Positions 50,873 to 59,774 of a DNA stretch of 64,000 nt are shown here, piece by piece (the first letter of the stretch is position 1; each line of letters opens with the position of its first letter). The stretch covers positions 248,001 through 312,000 of the forward strand of contig NZ_AULV01000013.1 of NCBI RefSeq assembly GCF_000422465.1, read 5' to 3'. Under the pieces are notes generated by a model. It was not told the DNA's origin, made no database searches, and was given only the letters and a program-made list of their open reading frames with translations. Origin of the DNA: Paenibacillus harenae DSM 16969. GTDB taxonomy: Bacteria; Bacillota; Bacilli; Paenibacillales; Paenibacillaceae. A program made the position numbers and the translations under genes.

Positions 50873-50902
50873 AGAGCGTTCAGCCGATGGTTGAATGCTC
50901 TT
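50873..50902 (+). terminator. Terminator of the two-component operon
   Basis: AGAGCGTTCA pairs with TGAATGCTCT (one G/T) and TTT follows. Confidence 0.65.
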
Positions 50903-50950
50903 TCGGACGCGAAAATCATTCGAATTGATGACGTTAAGCCCCGCACGGAA

Positions 50951-50969
50951 TGTTACGATGAATGTAACA
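50951..50969. promoter_or_regulatory. Palindromic site upstream of the FMN reductase gene
   Basis: TGTTAC-7nt-GTAACA, 28 bases before the ATG; the position suits a repressor site. No regulator assigned. Confidence 0.35.
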
Positions 50970-50996
50970 ATAACGCAACACGAAAGGAAGAGTATC

Positions 50997-51551
50997 ATGA
51001 ACATAACCATTATCGCCGGAAGCAACCGTAAATCAGCCACCAGCACGCGTCTAGCGGAACATGTAGGACAGCTCATTCAGCAAAAAGGACATAGCGTCGC
51101 CTTGATTGATCTGTATGAAACGCCGCTTCCATTCTATTCTCCCGAAGGAGTCGGCGGGGACCAGGAATCCGTTCGGAAGCTGCAGCAAGCTGCGCTTCAA
51201 AGTGACGGGATCGTCTTATCATCTCCCGAATATCACGGCAGCATCTCCGGCGTCCTGAAAAACGCGCTCGACTATCTCGGTCAGGATCATTTTCGCGGAA
51301 AAGCCGTCCTGTCCATGAGCTCCGCCGGCGGCGCTGTCGGCACAAGCTCGCTAACGCAGGTTCAAGCGATCGTCCGCAACCTGCATGGCATTAACTCGCC
51401 GGAGTGGATCTCCATCGGAGGAGCCCAGCGCAACTGGGTAATGGACGGGTTGTCCGGCTATGAGGGCGGCGGCCAGGATCTGAGCGACCGCATCCACCGC
51501 GCGACGGCCACTTTTCTTGATCTTGCGGCGATGGTCCGGAGAACGGCATAA
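50997..51551 (+). CDS. NADPH-dependent FMN reductase / flavodoxin-like
   Basis: 184 residues from ATG 50997 (AAAGGAAGAGTATC upstream). The flavin-binding start TIIAGSNRKSATSTRLAEH (residues 4-22) and LSSPEYHGSISGVLKNALDY (near 78-97) are typical of the NAD(P)H:FMN/quinone/azo reductase group. Such enzymes handle quinone or azo stress or supply FMNH2. Upstream lies a two-component system with a redox-type sensor, which is a possible regulator. Confidence 0.88.
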   Translation: MNITIIAGSNRKSATSTRLAEHVGQLIQQKGHSVALIDLYETPLPFYSPEGVGGDQESVRKLQQAALQSDGIVLSSPEYHGSISGVLKNALDYLGQDHFRGKAVLSMSSAGGAVGTSSLTQVQAIVRNLHGINSPEWISIGGAQRNWVMDGLSGYEGGGQDLSDRIHRATATFLDLAAMVRRTA

Positions 51552-51573
51552 AGAGCAGTATTTCAGGTAAACC

Positions 51574-51620
51574 AAAAACGCGGAATGAGGCGACATCGTC
51601 CCTCGTTCCGCGTTGTTTTG
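51574..51620 (+). terminator. Terminator of the FMN reductase gene
   Basis: AACGCGGAATGAGG pairs with CCTCGTTCCGCGTT (one wobble) and GTTTTG follows. Confidence 0.75.
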
Positions 51621-51661
51621 ACTGGCCGGTGTTGCCCGCCAGAAATGAGACAGATTAATCT

Positions 51662-51812
51662 GCTCTTGATTCCGTACTTCTCGCCGGATTCCGGCAATTC
51701 AAGAGCATTTGTGCTCTTGATTTCACTCTTCCCGCCGGATTCGCGCCATTCAGGTGCACTTCTGCACCTCATTCCACGCTGGCCGACGGATTCCCGCCAT
51801 GCGTGCTGCCGC
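51662..51812. repeat. GC-rich tandem repeat, 51-nt period, covarying hairpins
   Basis: Units start at 51662, 51713 and 51764. Each has a spacer containing CGCCGGATTC and each junction is a hairpin whose arms differ but still pair: CAAGAGCA/TGCTCTTG between units 1 and 2, AGGTGCA/TGCACCT between units 2 and 3. The array ends at the stop of the convergent GTPase gene. Confidence 0.7.
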
Positions 51813-53800
51813 TACGAACCGGCAAGCGCTTTGCGGACGGATAAAATATATTTCGACTGGTCCAGCGGGTTAACGCCCCGGCGCTCCCGCTCGGCATGGA
51901 CATCCGGCGGACATTCGCGGTAGCCCGCGAAGAAGGTGGCGAGTGCGCCCCTACCCTTGGTCAGCGAGCCGAAGCGTGCGGGAAAATCGAGCGAGGTCGC
52001 GACCGGCAGCGTCCCTTCAAGCTCCATCCGATCTCCCCGGACGACCGGGGTATCGAACTCTCCCCGCATCTGTACCAGCTCATTCATGAGCTTGCCACCC
52101 GTCTCCTCCGGCGCGGACAGACGGAACGACAGCATCGGCTCCAGCAGCTTCACGCCGATGTTGGATAGCCCGTCCATGATGCCCATCGGCGTCGCCACTG
52201 CGAAATCAAGCGGATGCGTATGCCATACATGATGCTCGCCCTCGATGAGCGTCACTTTCAAATCCGTCACCTCCCAGCCGAACAGTCCCTGCTGAAGCGC
52301 CTCCGGCACGCGCCTTGCCACTTCGTTCTGATAGCTGCCTAGCAGCCGCTCCGGGCGGACAACAGAGCTATAAACCAGCCCGCTGCCTCGCTCTCCCGGC
52401 TCGATCTTAAACCGCAAGATCGCCCAGCAAGGCTTCGGCATCGTATAAGCTATGAAACCCTCACCCATCTGCGCGGGCGTTTCCTTGTAAATAACAGACG
52501 GCTGCCCGAAATCGGCCGCTAAGCCGTACCTGTCGCGCAGCACATGCGTCAGTACCTCGATTTGAATCGGCCCCATTACCTTCAGGTGCAGCTCCCGCTG
52601 CTCCTGCAACCACTGCAAATCGAGCAGCGGATCCTCGTCCGCCAGCTCATGAAGCGCTGCCACGACGGCCGGATATTCGGCCTCGCTCCGCCAGCGCACT
52701 TGAACCGTCAGCAGCGGCACCGCCAGCCGCGTCTCGCCGGGAACATCATCGGCGCAGCCGATAATGTCGCCGATGCGCGCCTGGTTCCAGCCGCACACGG
52801 CGGCGATGTCGCCTGCGGCAAGCAGCCCGACATCCTCGGCCTTCTGCCCGTCGATCTTGCGGATTTGCGTCACCTTCTCCTCGATCTGCCGCGTCTCGTT
52901 ACGAACGGAATCGCGATTGCGAATCGCCCCGCTGTATAACCGCACATAAGCGATCCGCCCCATCGCGGCGTCCCTCTCGATGCGGAAGACAACACCCGAC
53001 ACCGGCCCTTCAACCGCCGCGGCCGGCGGAGGGACCAGAGACACCATCGCCTGCATAAGCGGCTCGATGCCAATTCCCTTGTTCGATGCCCCGAACAAGA
53101 CCGGGAACATCTCCGCGCTCTGCGTAAGCGCGGGCAGCAAGCGCCCAAGCTCCTCCTTCGGGAGAGAGCCGCTCTCCAAATAGCGGATCAGCAGCGATTC
53201 GTCGCGCTCCGCAATCGTCTCCTCCAGCAGCTGCAAGTACGGACCCTTGCTGCCGCCTTCCGCATCCAGCAGGTTAACCGAACCGCTGAAGCCGTCCTCG
53301 ACGCCGAGCGGCATCTGCACCGGAGCGGCGTCAGCCGACAACAATCGCTTGATTTGCCGCAGCGTGCCCATCGGGTCCGCCCCGATGCGGTCCATTTTGT
53401 TGACGTACAGCAACGTAGGAATTTGCCGCTCCCTCAGCGCATGCCAGATAACCTCCGTCTGCGCCTGCACGCCCTCTGCTGCGGATATAATAAGCACCGC
53501 GCCGTCCATGACGCGAAGCGATCGTTCCACCTCGGATAAAAAATCGACATGCCCCGGCGTATCCACCAGATTAACCGTGATCCCCTTCCAGGCGAACCGC
53601 GTCGCAGCCGCGCGGACCGAGATCCCGCGCGAGCGCTCCACCTCGAGAAAATCCGTCTGCGCCGTCCCGGCATCTACGCTGCCAAGCGACCGAATGCGGC
53701 CGCTGCGGAACAGGATTTGTTCCGTTGTCGTTGTTTTGCCCGCATCGACGTGGGCGAAAATACCGATATTCCGTATATGTGCAGGATCATTATGCTCCAT
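51812..53800 (-). CDS. Ribosomal-protection-type translational GTPase (TetM/TetO-like)
   Basis: 662 residues from ATG 53800 (AAGGGAGTTGTGATA upstream). It is an EF-G-like GTPase: G1 AHVDAGKTT (near 15), G2 RGISVRAA, G3 DTPGHVDF (near 78) and G4 NKMDRIGA (near 131), followed by domains II-V. Size and order resemble Tet(M)-type proteins that dislodge tetracycline from ribosomes. The chromosomal, GC-matched setting makes an intrinsic relative more likely than a recently acquired gene; actual resistance is untested. A terminator-like hairpin lies in its 5' leader. Confidence 0.85.
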   Translation of the reverse strand: MEHNDPAHIRNIGIFAHVDAGKTTTTEQILFRSGRIRSLGSVDAGTAQTDFLEVERSRGISVRAAATRFAWKGITVNLVDTPGHVDFLSEVERSLRVMDGAVLIISAAEGVQAQTEVIWHALRERQIPTLLYVNKMDRIGADPMGTLRQIKRLLSADAAPVQMPLGVEDGFSGSVNLLDAEGGSKGPYLQLLEETIAERDESLLIRYLESGSLPKEELGRLLPALTQSAEMFPVLFGASNKGIGIEPLMQAMVSLVPPPAAAVEGPVSGVVFRIERDAAMGRIAYVRLYSGAIRNRDSVRNETRQIEEKVTQIRKIDGQKAEDVGLLAAGDIAAVCGWNQARIGDIIGCADDVPGETRLAVPLLTVQVRWRSEAEYPAVVAALHELADEDPLLDLQWLQEQRELHLKVMGPIQIEVLTHVLRDRYGLAADFGQPSVIYKETPAQMGEGFIAYTMPKPCWAILRFKIEPGERGSGLVYSSVVRPERLLGSYQNEVARRVPEALQQGLFGWEVTDLKVTLIEGEHHVWHTHPLDFAVATPMGIMDGLSNIGVKLLEPMLSFRLSAPEETGGKLMNELVQMRGEFDTPVVRGDRMELEGTLPVATSLDFPARFGSLTKGRGALATFFAGYRECPPDVHAERERRGVNPLDQSKYILSVRKALAGS

Positions 53801-53864
53801 TATCACAACTCCCTTGACCGCTGTTTCTCTCCTTATCCTACTCCTGCAGCCGGCTCGCGGCAAC

Positions 53865-53900
53865 AAAAAACGGCCTGTCCGACCGAAGTCCGATAAGCCG
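53865..53900 (-). promoter_or_regulatory. Terminator-like hairpin in the leader of the GTPase gene
   Basis: On the minus strand CGGC-3nt-TCGGAC-TTCG-GTCGGA-3nt-GCCG (one internal mismatch) is followed by six T residues, 65 bases before the GTPase ATG. The SF0329 gene upstream ends 180 bases away, so this is either its weak terminator or an attenuator for the GTPase gene. Confidence 0.4.
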
Positions 53901-54079
53901 AAGAATGTCATTACTTCATTCACACATTAACTGCAGAATGTTCTTATCTCAAGAGAAATCAATTCATCCCTTCCCTAAAACGCTGCTCGTTTTGGAAGGA
54001 GGGGTCTTCTCTCCAAAAATGATAAACAATAAACCTGCCAGGGCACGCGTGCACTTATATATACAATACTATTTGATTT

Positions 54080-54649
54080 TCACAACGTACTAAGCCTTAG
54101 ATCATAAAAATACTGCACAACCGGATGCTTTAACTTCATATTCTCGGTCATGTTTAAAATCCGCTTTTTCCCAACTCGCCTGTCCACCAAAGCTAAAATA
54201 TTCAATAAGATATCATTGCTCTCCAAGCTTTCCTCAATAGAAGTAGATAAAAACGTATTGGCTACAACGGTGAAATCCGATTTACTTAATGCTAATTGTG
54301 CAGATAAAATCACCTTAGCAAGTTCTGATATTTTTCTACTTCTTGCAATTACTTTTAGACGCTCCTCCGGAACCATTCCCTTGGTATCTGTTCTAACCGC
54401 TTCCATTTCTTCATTGTTAATAGGAATTTGGATATGAGGATCATTCCTTATTTCCTGCTCCGTCTGATACCATCTGATTAAGGTAGTTATATCACTCATA
54501 TTGAGAACGTTCTTATTATCTACTGCAATATAACAATGTCCTGCTTTATCAGGTAAATAACGGTAGCTGGTTGAACGGTATTCGACCCTTCCAACTAGCG
54601 CAGGACAAAGAAAGCTCTCCAGAATTTGCTTCAATTTGCTCCAGACCAT
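54080..54649 (-). CDS. SF0329-family hypothetical protein
   Basis: 189 residues. I recognise the opening MVWSKLKQILESFLCPALVG and the segment ALVDRRVGKKRILNMTENM as the SF0329 family, a cytoplasmic family of unknown function in bacteria of several phyla. Lower GC and different codon use than its neighbours suggest horizontal transfer. ATG behind AGGAGGATTAA. Apparently a single gene. Confidence 0.7.
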   Translation of the reverse strand: MVWSKLKQILESFLCPALVGRVEYRSTSYRYLPDKAGHCYIAVDNKNVLNMSDITTLIRWYQTEQEIRNDPHIQIPINNEEMEAVRTDTKGMVPEERLKVIARSRKISELAKVILSAQLALSKSDFTVVANTFLSTSIEESLESNDILLNILALVDRRVGKKRILNMTENMKLKHPVVQYFYDLRLSTL

Positions 54650-54707
54650 TTAATCCTCCTAAATATGAGTGGGCTTTATACAATAACCCGGACGGCCTCC
54701 AGCCGCA

Positions 54708-56111
54708 TTACGGATGCAGAACAGCTTGCTCCTTGGACTCGCGCTTGACCAGCGCATGCTTCTCCCACGCCCTGCTCCGCCAGCGGAAGAACATGATGAC
54801 CGCACGCAGCCACTCGTCCGCGGCGATCGCCAGCCAGACGCCCGCGAGGCCCAGATCAAGCTGGAAAATAAAGAAATAGCCGAGCGGCAAGCTCATCGCG
54901 ACCATCGAGAACATGCCGATCCAGAGCGGATACTTGGCGTCCCCGGCCGCCCGCAAGGAGTTGATGAGCACGATATTGATCGTGCGCCCCGTCTCCAGCA
55001 CGATGCTCAGGAGCAGTACGTTGACCCCCAGCCGGATAATTTCCGCATCGTCCGTGAAGATGCCCATCAGCGGCTCGCGGAACACGATGACAAGCGCGAC
55101 GGCAATGAGCGTCACCGCGCTTGCCCAGCGCACACTTTTCCACACCCGGTGGTAAGCGGTCGTCTGCTCGTTCGCCCCGACCAGCCGGCCGACGATGATC
55201 GCCGTCCCCATGCCGATCGCGAATGCGAACAAATACGTAAACATGGAAATATTGTTCGCATAATTTTTGGCGGCCAGCGCCTCGGCGCCCAGGAAGGTCG
55301 TATAGTACAGAAAGACCATTTGGCAGGCATGGTACATCACCTGTTCGAGCGCCGACGGAATGCCGATCTTTAAAATTTTCAACACGAATTCCTTCGACAA
55401 TGTCAAATAGTACCGAATCTCGATCCGGACCGCCATAATCCGGTACAACAGCCAGAAGAATACGACTATCGCCAGTAAACGGCTAACGACCGAAGAGATC
55501 GCGGCGCCCTGTACGCCCATTTCCGGAAAGCCGAAATTGCCGAAAATAAGCAGATAGTTGCCGGCGATATGAATGACGTTCATCCCGAGCGACACATACA
55601 TCGCTTCCTTCGTAAAGCCGTGCACGCGGATAATCGCCGCGACGGAATTGATAATCGCCTGCAGGAAGATCATTCCGCCCACGATGGACAGATAGTTTTG
55701 CGCATGCGTTAGAATCTCGCCCTGCAAATTCAGCGTCTGAAGCAAGTGTCCGCCGAACAAGACGAAGGAAAGACTGATCACTAGACCGACTGCCAGATTT
55801 AACGTGACCGCAAGTGCGGAAATTTTCGCCGCTTCGATAAATTTGCGGGATCCGATATATTGGGCGACGACAATCGACGCCCCGTTGCCGATAACCTCCA
55901 GCAGCAGAATCGCAATATGCAAATACTGATTGGCCGCGCCGACGCCGGACACCGCGTTATCCGATATGGCGCTCAGCATCAGCGTATCCGCAATACCCAT
56001 CAGCATGAATAAAAAGATTTCCAAAAATATAGGCCATGTCAGGAAAAACAGATTAAACCCATTCTGCCCTTTCTCCCCTTGACCGGATCTACCTTCCGCT
56101 GCCGTTGCCAT
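54708..56111 (-). CDS. MATE-family multidrug efflux transporter
   Basis: 467 residues from ATG 56111 behind AGAAGGTGGCATC. Twelve predicted membrane helices in two bundles. MATE-typical: ADTLMLSAISDNAVSGVG (near 36-53), GNGASIVVAQYIGSRK (near 69) and, in the second half, IGMGTAIIVGRLVGANEQT (near 270). Exports cationic drugs using a sodium or proton gradient. The N-terminus has an extra 25-residue soluble tail. Monocistronic. Confidence 0.88.
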   Translation of the reverse strand: MATAAEGRSGQGEKGQNGFNLFFLTWPIFLEIFLFMLMGIADTLMLSAISDNAVSGVGAANQYLHIAILLLEVIGNGASIVVAQYIGSRKFIEAAKISALAVTLNLAVGLVISLSFVLFGGHLLQTLNLQGEILTHAQNYLSIVGGMIFLQAIINSVAAIIRVHGFTKEAMYVSLGMNVIHIAGNYLLIFGNFGFPEMGVQGAAISSVVSRLLAIVVFFWLLYRIMAVRIEIRYYLTLSKEFVLKILKIGIPSALEQVMYHACQMVFLYYTTFLGAEALAAKNYANNISMFTYLFAFAIGMGTAIIVGRLVGANEQTTAYHRVWKSVRWASAVTLIAVALVIVFREPLMGIFTDDAEIIRLGVNVLLLSIVLETGRTINIVLINSLRAAGDAKYPLWIGMFSMVAMSLPLGYFFIFQLDLGLAGVWLAIAADEWLRAVIMFFRWRSRAWEKHALVKRESKEQAVLHP

Positions 56112-56434
56112 GATGCCACCTTCTTCATATAAAATAAAGCACAAGGTATCGTAGCATATCCATACGGCGATTGCACGTTAGATTTTCGCTTTCACAAAGT
56201 TAAAATAAAGGTAAAAAAAATGAAAGCGCATCAACGCAAACGGCGGCCGCGCCGCGGCATTCGGGACAGAACGAAATCACGGGCGACAAATTTTTAACGT
56301 TGCCTAATTTCCCAAGCAACTAAAAAAAGACCGCGCCCGATTCGTCGAAACGACTCAAGCACAGTCTTCTTTTTTATAAATGAAATGATAGATATCATTA
56401 TTCCTCTTCAGTCGATTCTTCAGCAGCCTTCCTC
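56112..56434. other. 323-bp intergenic gap
   Basis: Contains the MATE promoter side, a GC-rich stretch (CGGCGGCCGCGCCGCGG near 56244) and the terminator at 56322-56376. No gene supported. Confidence 0.5.
56322..56376 (-). terminator. Terminator of the acidic-protein gene
   Basis: AAGAC and GTCTT arms with inner TCG/CGA form an imperfect long stem, with a run of seven T residues following on the minus strand. Confidence 0.6.
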
Positions 56435-56632
56435 TTATGCCTCTTCTTCCGCTTCCTCGTCGGCTGCTTCCTCTACTGCCGCCGCAGCTTCTTCCAATTC
56501 CTCTTCCAGTTCAGCTTGAACAGTCTCTTCCGCCTCGACTGCTTCTGCCGCGTCATCTGCCGGAGCCTCTTCCGAAACAAGTTCCACTGCCTCTTCCAGA
56601 CCGTCCTGAACGACTTCTTGTTCTTGGCTCAT
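56435..56632 (-). CDS. Extremely acidic 65-residue protein
   Basis: ATG 56632 follows a perfect GAGGAGGTGATAAG, and a terminator follows the stop, so the gene is probably real. 28 of the 65 residues are Asp or Glu and none is Lys, Arg or His; most of the rest are Ala and Val (AEAVEAEETVQAELEEELEE). It is likely helical or disordered, with a very low isoelectric point and net charge near -28. No family recognised. It could bind cations or a basic protein, or act as a spore or stress protein. Low complexity, so similarity searches would be unreliable. Confidence 0.65.
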   Translation of the reverse strand: MSQEQEVVQDGLEEAVELVSEEAPADDAAEAVEAEETVQAELEEELEEAAAAVEEAADEEAEEEA

Positions 56633-57003
56633 CTTATCACCTCCTCTATCTTATTACCTTAATTGTAGCGCTTTCATAGACGGAATCAAGAGGTGCAAAA
56701 TGTCGTTTCATAGGAACTATTTCCGTTTATTGTTGTATTCGAGCGTAAACCGGCTGATGCCGTCTTCCTACGGCTAAAGCCAGGGTTTCGCGGTGAATTC
56801 TAAGCCCAAATAAGTGTGAAACTTATATATTCTTAGAATTCGAGCAAAGCCGCCGATATTCGAGCTTGCGCCCCGCCAGAGGTCCAGGTCCCGCTTCAGA
56901 CCTTCGGCGGTTTTGCGCAAGGAACGAACTAGATAAGATTATTAACGATAAGAGAGGTTCTCGGCAAACGACCGACATCCATCAAATTCGGGAGGTTTAT
57001 CCT
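56633..57003. other. 371-bp divergent intergenic region
   Basis: Lies between the acidic-protein gene and the multicopper oxidase gene and must contain both promoters. TGAAAGCGCTACAA (56661-56674 on the minus strand) resembles a catabolite-control box; ATTCGAGC occurs three times (about 56738, 56838, 56860). A palindrome at 56795-56841 is listed separately. Confidence 0.4.
56795..56841. promoter_or_regulatory. Nested palindrome upstream of the multicopper oxidase gene
   Basis: GAATTCTAAG and CTTAGAATTC are perfect 10-bp arms, with ATAAGT/ACTTAT nested inside around GTGAA. There is no T run. It may be a repressor site or RNA structure; no regulator is assigned. Confidence 0.5.
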
Positions 57004-59118
57004 ATGTACGACATTTTCGCCCATTCAGAGCTTGGCGCTATTTTGTTTTTCACGATATTCTCCATCATAGCGGCAAACAAGTCATCGAAGCTCATCTACC
57101 AGTCCACGGAAAAACAGCTGTACCGCAGGACACGCAAGCTTCAATTCTGGACCGTCAGCCTCACGCTGCTCGCAGGGATTATTGCGGCGGCGGACATTGC
57201 GGTGGCCGCGACCGCTCATCCTTTATTCTGGCTTGACCGTCTGTTCATTCATGCGCCGCTGGCCGTCATTCCTGTCGCCCTGATCTGGTTCAGCGCATTT
57301 CCGAGGCTTCGCAGATTGATGCGCCGCACGAACAAGCAAACCGGCGAACAACCTGACACCGCGCGCCGCCGGCAGGCCTCCGAGCCCGCCTTCATTATGC
57401 CTTACCGGATCGCGGCGCTCTGCTCGGTCGCTTTGTTCTATTTCACATTTGTTCCGCCGATCCCGTTCGTCTGGACGGAGATCACGATTCCGTCCACGAT
57501 CCTTCTATTCCTGGCCTGCATGCTGTGGATGCTGCAGTCGCGCCGCAATCAAATGGCCACCGAGGCTCCGCTCATCTACCGCCCGTGGCGCCGCAGATTG
57601 AAGCTTACGGCGGTTCTTCTTGCCGCCTTCGCGCTGAGCAGCGTACCTTTTCTTACGGCAATGGAGACCAGCCGTCTGCCGGAGAGTCTCAGCATGATGG
57701 CCGGTAAAACCGATTACGGCAAGGTTGCCGGCGCCCAAGCTTCAACCGCGCATTCCGGCAATCACAACCATGCCGTCAGTACGGCCGCAAGCCCTTCATC
57801 GGGCGACGGCTCAGCCGTGCCCGTCACCGAATTGACAGGACCGCGGACGGGCGAGCCGGACCGTCAATTCACGATTACGGCGCAGCACATGACGCTGAAG
57901 CTTAGCTCCGGCAAGGAAATCGAAGCCTGGACCTATAACGGTCAAATTCCCGGCGAAGAGCTTCGGATGAAAGAAGGCGAGCTGGTCGAGGTGACGCTCA
58001 TCAACAAAGACATTGAAGACGGCGTTACGCTCCACTGGCACGGATTAGATGTGCCGAATGCGGAGGATGGCGTGGCCGGAGCGACGCAGAATGCCGTGAT
58101 GCCGGGCGAAACGTACACTTACCGATTCATAGCCGAGCAGGTCGGCACCTTCTGGTATCATTCCCACCAGCATTCGAAGGAAGCCGTCCGGAAGGGACTG
58201 TTCGGCTCGCTGATCGTCGAACCGGCCGAGCCGCAGGCGCTGCCGCTTGAGGACATTACCGTCATAACCCATAATTGGGAAGGGGCAGGCATGGCCATCG
58301 GCGCGAACGACACGCTCCAGCGCAGAACGATTGCGCCCGGCACAGCCGTGAAGCTCCGGCTGATCAACACGGACGATTGGGTACGGCAGAGATATGAATT
58401 GACGGGGACTCCGTTTAAGGTTACCGCAATCGACGGCACCGATCTTAACGGACCGACCGCGCTGGAAAATCAAAGCCTGGATTTGCTGACCGGCGGACGT
58501 TACGACATTAGCTTTATTATGCCTGATCATCCCGTTATGCTGCGCGTTGGCCGAGACGATAAATTGGGCATCCTGATGAGCCCGGACGGCAGCGGGGAGG
58601 TTCCCGAGTTTCCAGCTGCAACAACGTTCGACCCTACGCATTACGGAACCCCGGCCGAGACGCCCTTCGACGCCGACAGCGCGTTCGACCGGGAATTTAC
58701 GATGGTGCTGGATAACCGCTTCGCCTTTTACAACGGCTCCTTTGCCGCTTACGATACGATCAACGGCGCCGTATTCCCGAATACGCCGATGTTCGTCGTG
58801 AAGGAAGGCGAGCTCGTGAAGACGACGATCGTAAACCGCAGCGCCGTTGAGCATCCGATGCATCTTCACGGCCATCACATGCTCGTTCTCTCACGCAACG
58901 GCGAGCGGGTCACCGGCAGCCCGTGGTGGTCCGATACGCTCGATGTGGCTCCCGGCGAAGTGTATGAGGTCGCCTTCCTCGCCGACAATCCCGGCGTCTG
59001 GATGGATCACTGCCACAACCTCGTCCATGCCGCCGCCGGCATGACGATGCATCTCATGTACGAAGGCGTAACCTCGCCTTTCGAGATCGGAACGGACACC
59101 CGCAATCACCCGGAGTAA
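57004..59118 (+). CDS. Multicopper oxidase with N-terminal membrane domain
   Basis: 704 residues from ATG 57004 (GGGAGG eight bases upstream; longer frames lack an RBS). Residues 1-220 hold about six membrane helices, then a Thr/Ser/His-rich linker leads to two or three cupredoxin domains. All four copper-ligand motifs are present: HWHGLDV near 343, HSHQHSKE near 386, HPMHLHGHH near 616 and HCHNLVH near 669. These enzymes oxidise metals, phenols or copper(I) outside the cell. The membrane domain, which most laccase-type family members lack, is the oddity. Monocistronic with its own terminator. Confidence 0.88.
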   Translation: MYDIFAHSELGAILFFTIFSIIAANKSSKLIYQSTEKQLYRRTRKLQFWTVSLTLLAGIIAAADIAVAATAHPLFWLDRLFIHAPLAVIPVALIWFSAFPRLRRLMRRTNKQTGEQPDTARRRQASEPAFIMPYRIAALCSVALFYFTFVPPIPFVWTEITIPSTILLFLACMLWMLQSRRNQMATEAPLIYRPWRRRLKLTAVLLAAFALSSVPFLTAMETSRLPESLSMMAGKTDYGKVAGAQASTAHSGNHNHAVSTAASPSSGDGSAVPVTELTGPRTGEPDRQFTITAQHMTLKLSSGKEIEAWTYNGQIPGEELRMKEGELVEVTLINKDIEDGVTLHWHGLDVPNAEDGVAGATQNAVMPGETYTYRFIAEQVGTFWYHSHQHSKEAVRKGLFGSLIVEPAEPQALPLEDITVITHNWEGAGMAIGANDTLQRRTIAPGTAVKLRLINTDDWVRQRYELTGTPFKVTAIDGTDLNGPTALENQSLDLLTGGRYDISFIMPDHPVMLRVGRDDKLGILMSPDGSGEVPEFPAATTFDPTHYGTPAETPFDADSAFDREFTMVLDNRFAFYNGSFAAYDTINGAVFPNTPMFVVKEGELVKTTIVNRSAVEHPMHLHGHHMLVLSRNGERVTGSPWWSDTLDVAPGEVYEVAFLADNPGVWMDHCHNLVHAAAGMTMHLMYEGVTSPFEIGTDTRNHPE

Positions 59119-59122
59119 ACGC

Positions 59123-59161
59123 AAAAGAGCGAAACTGGACTTAGGTCCAGTTCGCTCTTTT
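59123..59161. terminator. Bidirectional terminator after the multicopper oxidase gene
   Basis: AAAAGAGCGAA pairs with TTCGCTCTTTT, with a second inner stem CTGGAC/GTCCAG, and A and T runs on both flanks. Confidence 0.85.
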
Positions 59162-59244
59162 ACCTATAGCAGGAGGACAATATTTTTTGTTGTATGCTAT
59201 GCTGTATTCAGCTCATTAAACGATGATAGGAGTGTTCGGAAAAC

Positions 59245-59748
59245 ATGAACGTTAGAACCATTAGCGGGCTTGTCCTGCTGCTGCTCGGCGCAGTATTATT
59301 TTTGAATCAAGGCGAGACCTTCGGGCCGGGCCAAATTTTCGCCTACTTCTGGCCTTCGCTGTTCGTCATTCCGCTTGCGCTGTTCTTCCACTGGCTCTAC
59401 TTCGCCATGGTCGGGCGCAAAGGAGTCGGCCTCTTGATTCCCGGGGGCATTCTGTTCACCGCAGGCGTCGTCTGTCAGATCGCGATGCTCTTCGGCAACT
59501 GGGGCTACATGTGGCCGGGCTTTATTCTCGCCCCCGCGGTCGGCTTGTTCGAGTTCTACTGGTTCGGCAACCGCAACAAATGGCTGCTGATCCCAATCAA
59601 TATTTTGACCGTGCTCTCCCTGTTGTTCTTCGCCGTCTTCTCGCTCGGTTCGCTCTACAACAGCGTCGTGCTCAGCCAGCCGATCTTCGCGATCGTATTC
59701 ATTCTGGCCGGGGCGGTCATTCTACTCATGAAGAAAAAAGATGTTTAA
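59245..59748 (+). CDS. Hypothetical membrane protein (LiaF N-terminal-like)
   Basis: 167 residues with five or six membrane helices (about 5-22, 30-50, 58-80, 87-105, 112-133, 140-160). Repeated short helix hairpins with WPGFILAPAVGLFEFYWFG recall the DUF5668/LiaF N-terminal transmembrane repeats, but no LiaF C-terminal domain is present. GGAGTG lies upstream of the ATG. Probably in one transcript with the next gene (27 bp gap). Confidence 0.65.
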   Translation: MNVRTISGLVLLLLGAVLFLNQGETFGPGQIFAYFWPSLFVIPLALFFHWLYFAMVGRKGVGLLIPGGILFTAGVVCQIAMLFGNWGYMWPGFILAPAVGLFEFYWFGNRNKWLLIPINILTVLSLLFFAVFSLGSLYNSVVLSQPIFAIVFILAGAVILLMKKKDV

Positions 59749-59774
59749 CGCCTTAGAGGAGGAAACGACAGTCC

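Noticed and set aside
53801..53923. Extended N-terminus of the ribosomal-protection GTPase
   Set aside because: The frame is open through the hairpin, but the EF-G-like start at 53800 has the ribosome binding site and correct length.
56866..57003. Upstream extension of the multicopper oxidase frame
   Set aside because: The 46 extra residues are Arg/Pro-rich and have no ribosome binding site; ATG 57004 has a good one.
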